From JAMWZF01 sp041628615 (lineage in GTDB: Bacteria > Pseudomonadota > Alphaproteobacteria > Rhodobacterales > Rhodobacteraceae): a stretch of DNA of 33,065 bases. Positions within the stretch are counted from its first letter, which is position 1; every line of letters begins with the position of its first letter. The DNA lies in contig JBFKOW010000016.1 of NCBI GenBank assembly GCA_041628615.1, forward strand, positions 1-33,065. The letters are read 5' to 3'. A model generated the notes under the pieces. That model saw only the letters and a list, made by a program, of their open reading frames with translations, did not search any database and was not told the origin of the DNA. Made by a program: the position numbers and the translations under genes. This document shows positions 15,762 to 23,645 of the stretch, in pieces.

Positions 15762-18515
15762 ATGAGCTTCGCGCGCCGCCTGACCCGCTGTCCCGACCCC
15801 CACGACCCGGCGATCGGCGCGGACGCGGCCGGGCATTATGCCGATCATCCGGCGGAAATCCGGGCACTGGTGGCGGGGGCGGCCGGGTGCAGCCCCTATC
15901 TCGCCGGGCTCTTGCACCGCGAGGCCGAGTGGTGCCGCGCGGCGCTCGACGATCCGGAGGGCGCGCGGGACGCGGTTCTGGCGGCAATCCCGGGTCTCGA
16001 CCCCGCCGCCCTCAGGCCCGGCCTGCGCGCGGCCAAGCGGCGGCTGGCGCTGTTCGCGGCGCTGGCCGATCTCGGCGGGGTCTGGCCGCTGGAGGAGGTG
16101 ACCGGGACGCTGACCCGGCTGGCCGACGCCGCCACCGACGCCGCGCTGCGCGCCTGCGTCAGGCAGGAGGCGGCGCGGGGCAAGCTGCCCGCGGGACAGG
16201 ACGGCGCGGACGACGGCACCGGCGGCATGGTCGCGCTGGCGATGGGCAAGATGGGCGCGTTCGAGCTCAACTATTCCAGCGACATCGACCTGATCTGCCT
16301 GTTCGACGACAGCCGCTATTCACCCGACGACATCCCCGAGGTCCGCGCCGGGCTGGTCCGCGCCACCCGGCGGATGACCGCGCTGCTGAGCGACACCGAC
16401 GCCGACGGCTACGTCTTCCGCACCGACCTGCGCCTGCGGCCGGATGCCAGCGTCACCCCGGTGGTGATCCCGATGGCGATGGCGGAACGCTATTACGAGA
16501 GCCTCGGCCGGACATGGGAGAGGGCGGCCTACATCAAGGCCCGGCCCGCCGCCGGCGACCGCGACGCCGGCGCGGCCTTCCTGCGCACCCTGACCCCCTT
16601 CGTCTGGCGCCGGCATCTCGACTTCACGGCGATCGAGGACGCGCACCGGATGCGGCTGCGGATCCGCGCCGACAAGAAGCTCTACGGCAGCGGCCTCGAG
16701 GGGATGAACCTCAAGCTCGGCCGCGGCGGCATCCGGGAGATCGAGTTCTTCACCCAGACCCGGCAATTGATCGCCGGCGGGCGCGATCCGTCGCTGCGGG
16801 TCCGGGGCACCGTCGAGGGGCTCGCCGCGCTTGCCGCCGCCGGATGGATCCCGGCGAAGACCGCCGCGACCCTGACCGACCATTACCGCGCCCACCGCGA
16901 GGTCGAGCACCGGCTGCAGATGATCGGCGACGCCCAGACCCACGACCTGCCGCGCGATGCTGCCGGGTTCGACCGGCTGGCCGCCTTCATGGGCCGCGAT
17001 GCGGCGGGCCTGCGCCGCGATCTCGCCGACCGGCTGGACGAGGTCCATACCCTGACCGAGGGCTTCTTCGCGCCCGACGCGACGCCGCCCGCGCCGGGAT
17101 TCGACCCCGAGATTACCGAGCGCTGGCTGACCTACCCGGCGCTACGGTCCGAGCGGGCGGTGGCGATCTTCAACCGGCTCCAGCCGCAACTGGCGGCGCA
17201 TTTCCAGGACGCCGCGAAGCCCGACGAGGCGCTGGCCCGGTTCGATGGCTTCCTGTCCGGCCTGCCGGCGGGGGTCCAGCTGTTCTCGCTGTTCGAGGCC
17301 AATCCCGATCTGGTCCGGCTGATCGCCGACATCTGCGCCACCGCCCCGGCGCTGGCCAGCTACCTGTCGCGCAACGCGGGGGTCTTCGACGCGGTGATCG
17401 GCGGCGACTTCTTCGCGCCGTGGCCGGGGCAGGCGGCCCTGACCGCCGGCCTGTCGGCGGCGCTGGAGGAGACCGGCGACTACGAGGCGCGGCTCGACGC
17501 GGCCCGCCGCTGGCTCAAGGAATGGCACTTTCAGGTCGGGGTTCACCTGCTGCGGGTGCTGGTCGACGCGGACACCGCCGGCCGGCACTACGCCGATCTG
17601 GCGGAGGCGGTGCTGTCCGCGCTCTGGCCGGTTGTGGTGGCCGAATTCGCCCGGCGGCACGGCCCCCCGCCGGGCCGGGGGGCGGTGGTGCTCGGCATGG
17701 GGTCGCTGGGGGCCGGCTGGCTGACCGCGACCTCCGACCTCGACCTGATCGTGATCTACGATGCCGACGGGGTGGAGACGTCCGAGGGCCGCCGCCCGCT
17801 GCCGTCGCGGACCTACTACGCAAGGCTGACCCAGGCGCTGGTGACCGCGCTGCAGGCGCCGATGGCCGAGGGCCGGCTCTACGAGGTGGACATGCGGCTG
17901 CGGCCCTCGGGCAAGCAGGGGCCGGTGGCGACCTCCTTTGCCGCGTTCCGGTCCTACCAGCGCGACGACGCCTGGACCTGGGAACACCTGGCGCTGACCC
18001 GGGCGCGGCCGGTGACCGGCGCAGCGGACCTCGCCGCGGATGTCGAGGCGTTCCGGCGCGAGCTTCTGCAGGAGAAGTCGCGGGGCGCCACGATCCGCGC
18101 CGACGTGGCCGAGATGCGCCGCCGGCTTGCCGAGGCCAAGCCGGGCGGCCCCTGGGACGCCAAGGACGGGCCGGGCCGGCTCACCGAGATCGAGCTCTTC
18201 GCCGCGATGGGGGCGTTGCAGGCTGGCAGCGCGGCGCAGGACCCGGAGGCGCAGATCGCGGTGGCCGAGGCCGCCGGGCAGCTGGGTGCCGGGGCCGCCG
18301 GGGCCCTGCGCGCGGCGCACCGGCTGTTCCGCGCGGTGCAGGCGACGGGCCGGCTGCTGACCGAGGGTCCGATCGATCCGGATACCGTTGGCGAAGGCGG
18401 CCGCCGCCTTATGTTGCGCGCGACGGGCGCCGCCGATGTCGCCGGGCTGACCGCCGAGATGGAGGCGCGCAGCGCCGCCGCGGCGGCGGCCATCACCGCA
18501 GGACTGGAGGACTAG
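15762..18515 (+). CDS. glnE: Bifunctional glutamine synthetase adenylyltransferase/adenylyl-removing enzyme
   Basis: 917 residues, close to the usual length of about 950. It has two nucleotidyltransferase domains. The N-terminal adenylyl-removing domain has MGKMGAFELNYSSDIDLICLF (about 165-185, GS..S-D-D motif) and GRGGIREIEFFTQTRQLI. The C-terminal adenylylating domain has VLGMGSLGAGWLTATSDLDL (about 645-664) and VDMRLRPSGKQGPVATS. GlnE attaches AMP to, and removes it from, glutamine synthetase under control of PII protein. The start at 15762 (MSFARRLTR) resembles Rhodobacterales homologues; longer in-frame starts fall in the divergent promoter region. No other nitrogen-control gene is in the window. 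Confidence 0.96.
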   Translation: MSFARRLTRCPDPHDPAIGADAAGHYADHPAEIRALVAGAAGCSPYLAGLLHREAEWCRAALDDPEGARDAVLAAIPGLDPAALRPGLRAAKRRLALFAALADLGGVWPLEEVTGTLTRLADAATDAALRACVRQEAARGKLPAGQDGADDGTGGMVALAMGKMGAFELNYSSDIDLICLFDDSRYSPDDIPEVRAGLVRATRRMTALLSDTDADGYVFRTDLRLRPDASVTPVVIPMAMAERYYESLGRTWERAAYIKARPAAGDRDAGAAFLRTLTPFVWRRHLDFTAIEDAHRMRLRIRADKKLYGSGLEGMNLKLGRGGIREIEFFTQTRQLIAGGRDPSLRVRGTVEGLAALAAAGWIPAKTAATLTDHYRAHREVEHRLQMIGDAQTHDLPRDAAGFDRLAAFMGRDAAGLRRDLADRLDEVHTLTEGFFAPDATPPAPGFDPEITERWLTYPALRSERAVAIFNRLQPQLAAHFQDAAKPDEALARFDGFLSGLPAGVQLFSLFEANPDLVRLIADICATAPALASYLSRNAGVFDAVIGGDFFAPWPGQAALTAGLSAALEETGDYEARLDAARRWLKEWHFQVGVHLLRVLVDADTAGRHYADLAEAVLSALWPVVVAEFARRHGPPPGRGAVVLGMGSLGAGWLTATSDLDLIVIYDADGVETSEGRRPLPSRTYYARLTQALVTALQAPMAEGRLYEVDMRLRPSGKQGPVATSFAAFRSYQRDDAWTWEHLALTRARPVTGAADLAADVEAFRRELLQEKSRGATIRADVAEMRRRLAEAKPGGPWDAKDGPGRLTEIELFAAMGALQAGSAAQDPEAQIAVAEAAGQLGAGAAGALRAAHRLFRAVQATGRLLTEGPIDPDTVGEGGRRLMLRATGAADVAGLTAEMEARSAAAAAAITAGLED

Positions 18516-18517
18516 GG

Positions 18518-18784
18518 ATGCGCGACGCGCTGGACCCGAAGGGGCTGATCCGCGAGGCCTACCGGATCGAGGGGATCGGCGCGGCGGAATGCCGGTCGAT
18601 CTTTCTCGACTGGGCGCTGTCGCTGGGCGACGGGGTCACGCCCGAGGCGGCGATCCCCGAGCTTCTGGCCCGCCATGCCGACGCGCCGCCGGATCATCCG
18701 ATGACCCGGACCCTGGGGGAGGGGCTCGGCGCGCCGGTCCGCCCGGTGCGGCGCGGCGGCCGCGGCGGGCGGCTGAAGGGCTGA
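18518..18784 (+). CDS. Small conserved protein downstream of glnE
   Basis: 88 residues. It begins two bases after the glnE stop with GGAGG at 18506-18510, so it is co-transcribed with glnE. The conserved-looking core is LIREAYRIEGIGAAECRSIF and LDWALSLGD, followed by a helical PEAAIPELLARHA and a basic Gly/Arg-rich tail. No domain is recognised, but proteins of this kind occur behind glnE in related genomes, as far as I recall. No signal peptide or membrane segment. Function unknown; a link with nitrogen regulation is only suggested by position. Confidence 0.8.
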   Translation: MRDALDPKGLIREAYRIEGIGAAECRSIFLDWALSLGDGVTPEAAIPELLARHADAPPDHPMTRTLGEGLGAPVRPVRRGGRGGRLKG

Positions 18785-18814
18785 GCCGACCGGCGGGGCC
18801 CGGCGGTCCCCGGG

Positions 18815-19456
18815 TCAGCGGGGCAGGGCGGCCGCCTCGCGCGCCAGCGCGGTGATCCCGTCCCAGTCCCCGGCGAGGACCTTGTCCTTCGGCGCGACCC
18901 AGCTGCCGCCGACGCAGAGCGTGTTGGGCAGCTTGAGGTAGTCCGGCGCGTTGGCGAGGCTGACGCCGCCGGTCGGGCAGAACCGGATCTGCGGCAGCGG
19001 CGAGGCCAGCGAACCCAGGGCCCTGGCGCCGCCCGCCGCCTCGGCGGGGAAGAACTTGGCCACGGTGTAGCCCCGTTCGAGCAGCGCCATCGCCTCGCTC
19101 GCGGTGGCCGCCCCGGCAAGGATCGGCAGTTCGTTGGCTTCGGCGGCGTCGAGCAGCCTGTCCGTGGCGCCGGGCGAGACGCCGAAGGTTGCGCCCGCCG
19201 CCTTGGCGGCCTCGACGTCGGCGGGGGTCAGCAGCGTGCCGGCCCCGACCACGCCGCCCTCCACGGTCGCCATCTCGCGGATCACGTCGAGCGCGGCGGG
19301 GGTGCGCAGCGTGACTTCCAGCGCCGGCAGGCCGCCGGCGACCAGCGCGGCGGCCAGCGGCACGGCATGGGCCGCGTCCTCGACCACCAGCACCGGGATC
19401 ACCGGGGCGAGGCGGCAGACCTTGGCGGTCAGTTCCGATGCGGTTTCGGGTGTCAT
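18815..19456 (-). CDS. eda: 2-dehydro-3-deoxy-phosphogluconate aldolase (KDPG aldolase)
   Basis: 213 residues, the standard length. A TIM-barrel class I aldolase with catalytic Glu47 in LEVTLRT, GAGTLLTPADV, the Schiff-base Lys134 in AKFFPAE, and the phosphate-binding FCPTGGV. It splits KDPG into pyruvate and glyceraldehyde 3-phosphate, the last step of the Entner-Doudoroff pathway, in the cytoplasm. It follows edd by 43 bases on the same strand. The ribosome binding site GGAGG (minus strand, 8 bases before the ATG at 19456) falls inside a copy of a genome repeat. Confidence 0.96.
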   Translation of the reverse strand: MTPETASELTAKVCRLAPVIPVLVVEDAAHAVPLAAALVAGGLPALEVTLRTPAALDVIREMATVEGGVVGAGTLLTPADVEAAKAAGATFGVSPGATDRLLDAAEANELPILAGAATASEAMALLERGYTVAKFFPAEAAGGARALGSLASPLPQIRFCPTGGVSLANAPDYLKLPNTLCVGGSWVAPKDKVLAGDWDGITALAREAAALPR

Positions 19457-19464
19457 GCTTTCAG

Positions 19465-19498
19465 CCTCCGGCGGGGATATTTGGGGTCCAAGGAAAGG
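19465..19498 (+). repeat. Rhodobacterales-type intergenic repeat between edd and eda
   Basis: The 43-bp edd-eda gap is nearly filled by an element whose core GGGATATTTGGGGTCC (19472-19487) matches the element near 7780 at 15 of 16 positions. Its left edge CCTCCGGCGGGG supplies, on the minus strand, the GGAGG that is the eda ribosome binding site. Similar short elements are common between genes in this order, as far as I recall. Confidence 0.65.
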
Positions 19499-19499
19499 C

Positions 19500-21302
19500 T
19501 CAGACGACGACGCCGGCGCCGTCGGCGGCATGGCCCACGGTGCGGCGGAAGATCTCGAACAATTCGCGCCCGACGCCGTTGCCGTTGCCGCTCAGGTCCG
19601 CCTCGGCCAGCGGCCGGTCGGACAGGTCGGCGAGGCATTCGAGCGTGCCCTTCGTCGCGTCGAGCCGCAGCCGGTCGCCGTCCCGGATCCGGGCGATGGG
19701 GCCGCCGTCGGCGGCCTCGGGGCAGACATGGATCGCCGCCGGCACCTTGCCGCTGGCCCCCGACATCCGCCCGTCGGTGACCAGCGCCACCTTGAGGCCG
19801 CGGTCCTGCAGCACCGCCAGCGTCGGGGTCAGGGCATGCAGTTCCGGCATCCCGTTCGACTTCGGACCCTGGAACCGGACCACGACGATCACGTCCTCGG
19901 TGAACTCGCCCGCCTTGAAGGCGGCCTTCACCGATTCCTGGTCATGGAACACCCGGGCCGGCGCCTCGATCACGTGGCGCTCGGGAGCGACCGCGGAGAC
20001 CTTGATGACGCCGCGCCCGAGGTTGCCGGCCAGCTGCACCAGGCCGCCGCTGGCCTGGAACGGGTCCGAGGCGGGGCGCACGATCTTGTCGTTGAGGCTC
20101 TCGCGGGGGCCGGGCTGGTAGGTGAGCCCGGCGTCGCTCAGCTTCGGCTCGCGGGTGTAGTGATGCAGACCGTCGCCGGCGACGGTCTTGGTGTCGGGAT
20201 GCAGCAGCCCGGCTTCGAGCAGTTCGCCGATCAGGTATTGCAAGCCGCCCGCGGCGTGGAAGTGGTTCACGTCGGCAAGCCCGTTGGGATAGACCTTGGC
20301 CATCAGGGGGGTCACCGAGGAGATCTCGGCGAAGTCGTCGAGGTCGAGCATCACCCCGGCAGCCCGCGCCATCGCCGGCAGGTGGATCACCAGGTTGGTC
20401 GATCCGCCTGTCGCCATCAGCCCGACGATGCCGTTGACGAAGGCCTTCTCGTCGAGGATCGAGGCCACCGGGCGGTAGTCGTTGCCGAGCGCCGTGATCT
20501 GGAGCGCGCGCTCGGTCCCGGCCACGGTGAGGGCGTCGCGCAGGTCGGTGCCGGGGTTGACGAAGGACGCGCCGGGCAGGTGCAGGCCCATCACCTCCAT
20601 CAGCATCTGGTTGGTGTTGGCGGTGCCGTAGAAGGTGCAGGTGCCGGGCCCGTGGTAGGAGGCCATCTCGGCCTCCATCAGCTTGTCCCGGCCGACTTCG
20701 CCGGCGGCGAACTTCTGCCGGACCTTGGCCTTCTCGTCGTTCGGCAGGCCGCTGGTCATCGGTCCGGCAGGCAGGAACACGCCGGGGATGTAGCCGAAGG
20801 TGGCGGCCGCGATCACGAGGCCGGGCACGATCTTGTCGCAGACCCCGAGATAGACGGCGGCGTCGAACACGTTGTGGCTGAGTCCGACCCCGGCGGCCAG
20901 CGCGATCACGTCGCGCGAGAACAGCGACAGCTCCATCCCGGTCTGGCCTTGGGTGACCCCGTCGCACATCGCCGGAACCCCGCCCGCGACCTGCGCGGTG
21001 CCGCCGGCGGCGCGGGCGGCGCGACGGATGATCTCGGGATAGCGCTCGAACGGCTGATGCGCCGAGAGCATGTCGTTGTAGGCGGTGATGATGCCCAGAT
21101 TCGGTGTCGGCTCGTCGGTCAGGCGCGGCTTGTCCTCGCCCATCGCGGCATAGGCATGGGCCAGGTTGGAGCAGCTCATCGCCTTGCGCTTGGGCCCGGC
21201 GGAAGCGGCGGCGTCCATCCGCTCAAGATAGCGACCGCGGGTGGCGGCGCTTCGCGCAACGATCCGTTCGGTGACGCGGGCGATTGTCGAATTCAGCGGC
21301 AT
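19500..21302 (-). CDS. edd: 6-phosphogluconate dehydratase
   Basis: 600 residues, the usual length for Edd of the IlvD/Edd family. It dehydrates 6-phosphogluconate to KDPG, the first committed Entner-Doudoroff step. Visible motifs: the iron-sulfur Cys in KAMSCSNLAHAYAAMG, ITAYNDMLSAHQPFERYPE, GVPAMCDGVTQGQTGMELSL, GPGTCTFYGTANTNQML, ATGGSTNLVIHLPAMARAAG and VTDGRMSGASGKVPAA. The start at 21302 is preceded by AAAAGGAG. A well-formed promoter with an overlapping palindrome lies 20-60 bases upstream. It is the first gene of the edd-eda operon. Confidence 0.97.
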   Translation of the reverse strand: MPLNSTIARVTERIVARSAATRGRYLERMDAAASAGPKRKAMSCSNLAHAYAAMGEDKPRLTDEPTPNLGIITAYNDMLSAHQPFERYPEIIRRAARAAGGTAQVAGGVPAMCDGVTQGQTGMELSLFSRDVIALAAGVGLSHNVFDAAVYLGVCDKIVPGLVIAAATFGYIPGVFLPAGPMTSGLPNDEKAKVRQKFAAGEVGRDKLMEAEMASYHGPGTCTFYGTANTNQMLMEVMGLHLPGASFVNPGTDLRDALTVAGTERALQITALGNDYRPVASILDEKAFVNGIVGLMATGGSTNLVIHLPAMARAAGVMLDLDDFAEISSVTPLMAKVYPNGLADVNHFHAAGGLQYLIGELLEAGLLHPDTKTVAGDGLHHYTREPKLSDAGLTYQPGPRESLNDKIVRPASDPFQASGGLVQLAGNLGRGVIKVSAVAPERHVIEAPARVFHDQESVKAAFKAGEFTEDVIVVVRFQGPKSNGMPELHALTPTLAVLQDRGLKVALVTDGRMSGASGKVPAAIHVCPEAADGGPIARIRDGDRLRLDATKGTLECLADLSDRPLAEADLSGNGNGVGRELFEIFRRTVGHAADGAGVVV

Positions 21303-21328
21303 CGGTGTCTCCTTTTGGTGACGCCGGG

Positions 21329-21357
21329 TGTATACTAAGACAAGTTAGCGCTAACAA
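21329..21357 (-). promoter_or_regulatory. edd promoter (-35 TTGTTA, -10 TATACA)
   Basis: On the minus strand TTGTTA (21357-21352) and TATACA (21334-21329) are exactly 17 bases apart. The expected start of transcription is about 20 bases before the edd ATG, leaving room for the AAAAGGAG ribosome binding site. The -35 overlaps the palindrome at 21344-21355. Confidence 0.7.
21344..21355. promoter_or_regulatory. LacI-family type operator GTTAGCGCTAAC
   Basis: A perfect 12-bp palindrome with central CG, the classical LacI/GalR-family form, overlapping the -35 and spacer of the edd promoter. In Rhodobacter sphaeroides the LacI-family regulator CceR controls Entner-Doudoroff genes, so a CceR-like repressor is the leading candidate. 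No such regulator gene is in the window. Confidence 0.75.
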
Positions 21358-21454
21358 TCCCACGTCGGGTGTTTTTTTGCCTTATTCCACCATAAGCACG
21401 TGACCCAAGGGAAAGGCTGGCGTCAAGAAACCGTAAATCGGACAGGGATCGTCC

Positions 21455-21473
21455 CTAATTCCGCCTTAACCAT
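21455..21473 (+). promoter_or_regulatory. CtrA-like box upstream of the small lipoprotein gene
   Basis: CTAA (21455-21458), 7 bases, then TTAACCAT (21466-21473). This fits the alphaproteobacterial CtrA box TTAA-N7-TTAA with one mismatch, and includes the TTAACCAT half-site extension. It lies about 70 bases before the lipoprotein start at 21544. Confidence 0.45.
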
Positions 21474-21543
21474 GTGTTTTCCTCTTCCTGCCACCCTGGG
21501 GGGTGACACCAGAAAAGGGGCAGAAGTCCCGAGGAGCAGTAGA

Positions 21544-21678
21544 ATGATTGTTCGCAAGTCCGTCGCGCTGGTCGCTCTGGCCGCGCTTCTGGCCGGGTGT
21601 GCCTCCCCCCAGATCGTGACGCGATCCGCTGGCATCGACCTTGTCAGCGCGGTCGCCGTGACTGGAATGTACCGGTAG
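21544..21678 (+). CDS. Very small lipoprotein (44 aa)
   Basis: 44 residues. MIVRK is followed by a hydrophobic stretch and the lipobox LAGC (residues 15-18), so signal peptidase II should leave a lipidated peptide of about 27 residues ending AVAVTGMYR. A ribosome binding site (GAGGAG, 21530-21535) lies 8 bases before the ATG. An in-frame ATG at 21400 would give a longer form, but would bury the signal peptide. A hairpin follows at 21689 and another lipoprotein gene at 21748. No relative is recognised; it could be a membrane-anchored peptide or a truncated lipoprotein. The signal and lipobox make it likely to be a real gene. Confidence 0.65.
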   Translation: MIVRKSVALVALAALLAGCASPQIVTRSAGIDLVSAVAVTGMYR

Positions 21679-21688
21679 GCCGAACACC

Positions 21689-21710
21689 GGGCCGCCCCCG
21701 GGCGCGGCCC
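21689..21710 (+). terminator. Hairpin after the small lipoprotein gene
   Basis: GGGCCGC (21689-21695) and GCGGCCC (21704-21710) form a 7-bp stem with an 8-base loop, in the gap between the two lipoprotein genes. No T run, so partial termination at most. Confidence 0.45.
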
Positions 21711-21747
21711 CTCGGACGTCCCGGTTCGCCCCGGAGGAGGGACGACT

Positions 21748-22374
21748 ATGAAGACGGGACGACTTGTCCTCATCGCGGCCGCGCTCCTTGTGGCGGCCGG
21801 CTGTTCCGGGCTGGCGGTCGGACCGGCTGCACCGACTCAAGCGGGCATTCTGACCAAGGCGGCCAGCGCCGCCGCGCCCGAGAGCCGCAGCGCCGGCCGG
21901 GACTACGCGGTGCGCGAGGTCCGGGTCCTCGTGCCGGAAGGTCTCAGCGTCTCGGAGGCCAACAGCTACTATCCCATCGCCGACATCGTCTGGCGCGGCG
22001 ATCCGCGGGGTGACCGGAAGTCGCAGGTTGCCGACATCCTGCGGACGGCGTTCGAGGCCGGGACGGCCGGTCTCGCCGGCGACACGCCGGTCGTCGCGAC
22101 GCTGACGTTGCGCCGCTTCCACTCGCTGACCGAGCGGACCCGATACACCGTCGGCGGGGTGCACTCGATCCGTTTCGATCTCGAGGTGACCCATGCCAGG
22201 ACAGGCGCGGTCCTGGAACCGTCCCGCTGGATCGTCGCCGATCTCGACGGGCTGGGCGGCGAGGCCGCGCTGCGCGCTGACGAAAGGGGCGAAGGGCAGA
22301 AGGTGCGGATCACGCGGCACCTGACGGACCTCGCGCTGCGGGAACTGGGGCCGCTGCCCGGCGACGCCGATTAG
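21748..22374 (+). CDS. DUF6778-like lipoprotein
   Basis: 208 residues. A lipoprotein signal ends in VAAGC (Cys19), so the protein should be lipid-anchored to an envelope membrane. The conserved-looking part runs from about residue 50: DYAVREVRVLVPEGLSVSEA, NSYYPIADIVWRGDPRGDRK, then a helical segment and beta-rich ALTLRRFHSLTERTRYTVGG in adjoining positions. This resembles the Rhodobacterales DUF6778 family, a memory-based assignment. GGAGGAGGGACGACT-type sequence precedes the start. Function unknown. It follows the 44-aa lipoprotein on the same strand. Confidence 0.82.
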   Translation: MKTGRLVLIAAALLVAAGCSGLAVGPAAPTQAGILTKAASAAAPESRSAGRDYAVREVRVLVPEGLSVSEANSYYPIADIVWRGDPRGDRKSQVADILRTAFEAGTAGLAGDTPVVATLTLRRFHSLTERTRYTVGGVHSIRFDLEVTHARTGAVLEPSRWIVADLDGLGGEAALRADERGEGQKVRITRHLTDLALRELGPLPGDAD

Positions 22375-22448
22375 GCCGGCCGCACCGGCGCGGGTGACCC
22401 GCCGACCGGGCTTCCCCCGATCCCGACAAGAGGATAGAGGACGGGCGC

Positions 22449-23645
22449 ATGGACCCGTCCCCGCTCCCCGTGATCCGCCTGAAACCGAAGGCCGACGCCC
22501 GCCGTGTGCGCCATGGCGCGCCCTGGATCGAGGCGGGCGACCTCGTGCTCGACCGGCGGACCCGGTCGCTTGCCCCCGGCAGCATCGCCCTGCTCGAGGA
22601 TGCGGACCGCGGCCCGCTCGGTGTCGTCGCGGTCCACCCCGAGGCCCGCATCGCCGCCCGCATGCTCGACAGAGACCCGGCGGCCCGGGTCGATGGCGCG
22701 TGGCTCTCGGCCCGGCTGGCGCGGGCGCTGGCCCTGCGCGAACGGCTGTTCGGGACGCCGTATTACCGTCTGGTTCATGCCGAAGCGGATGACCTTCCGG
22801 GGCTGATCGTCGACAGGTTCGGCGATATCGCGGTGATCCAGCCGAACGCGGCGTGGATCGAGGCCCGGCTGCCGGAACTCGTCGAGGCGCTGCGATCGGT
22901 GGCCGGGATCGGGGTCTGCGTCAAGAACGCCGGGTCCCGCGCGCGCAAGCTGGAGGGGCTCGACGAGGCGGGCGCGGTGCTTGCCGGATCCGCCCCCGAA
23001 GGCCCGGTTCCGGTGCAGATGAACGGGGCGACCTACCTCGCCGACCTGACCGGCGGCCAGAAGACCGGGCTGTTCTACGACCAGCGCCCGAACCATGCCG
23101 CGGTCGCCCGGCTCGCCGCGGGCGCCCGGGTGCTCGACGTGTTCTCTCACATCGGCGGTTTTTCCCTCGCGGCGCTGGCGGCCGGCGCGGCGGGGGCGGT
23201 GGCGGTGGATGCCTCGGATGCGGCGCTGGCGCTGGCCCGCGGCGGCGCCGAGGCGAGCGGATTGGCGGACCGGTTCGCAACCCGCGCCGGGGACGGATTC
23301 GAAGTGCTGGCAGCGCTGGGTGCGGCGGGCGAGAGCTTCGACATCGTGGTGTGCGACCCGCCGGCCTTCGCCCCGGCCAAGCCGGCGCTGCAGGCCGGGC
23401 TCCGGGCCTACGAACGGGTGGCGCGGCTGGCCGCGCCGCTGGTGGCGGAGGGCGGGTTCCTCGTGCTCTGTTCCTGCTCCCACGCCGCCGATCTGCGGAG
23501 TTTCTCGCAGGCATGCCAGCGGGGCATCGGCCGGGCGGGGCGGGTCCCGCGGCTGATCCGCACCGGCTTCGCCGGGCCTGACCACCCGGTGCATCCGGTC
23601 CTGTCGGACAGCGGTTATCTCAAGTGCCTGACCTATCGTCTGTGA
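22449..23645 (+). CDS. Class I SAM-dependent rRNA methyltransferase, RlmI/RlmK (COG1092) type
   Basis: 398 residues. An N-terminal PUA domain (about 8-80: RLKPKADARRVRHGAPWIEA) is followed by the middle domain with RLVHAEADDLPGLIVDRFGD and DLTGGQKTGLFYDQRPNH, and the Rossmann fold with VLDVFSHIGGFSLAALAAGA, CDPPAFAPAK (catalytic loop) and LCSCSH. This is the architecture of E. coli RlmI, which makes m5C1962 in 23S rRNA; the exact target here is inferred. The stop overlaps the start of the PIN gene. Confidence 0.92.
   Translation: MDPSPLPVIRLKPKADARRVRHGAPWIEAGDLVLDRRTRSLAPGSIALLEDADRGPLGVVAVHPEARIAARMLDRDPAARVDGAWLSARLARALALRERLFGTPYYRLVHAEADDLPGLIVDRFGDIAVIQPNAAWIEARLPELVEALRSVAGIGVCVKNAGSRARKLEGLDEAGAVLAGSAPEGPVPVQMNGATYLADLTGGQKTGLFYDQRPNHAAVARLAAGARVLDVFSHIGGFSLAALAAGAAGAVAVDASDAALALARGGAEASGLADRFATRAGDGFEVLAALGAAGESFDIVVCDPPAFAPAKPALQAGLRAYERVARLAAPLVAEGGFLVLCSCSHAADLRSFSQACQRGIGRAGRVPRLIRTGFAGPDHPVHPVLSDSGYLKCLTYRL

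Noticed and set aside
15887..18784. A 965-codon frame within glnE
   Set aside because: Shifted frame of glnE; only its last 88 codons are real, the small gene starting at 18518.
19104..21338. A 744-codon frame antisense to edd
   Set aside because: High-GC shadow of a clearly conserved enzyme gene.
21400..21543. Longer start for the small lipoprotein
   Set aside because: It would bury the signal peptide at residue 49 and covers the CtrA-like box and ribosome binding site.
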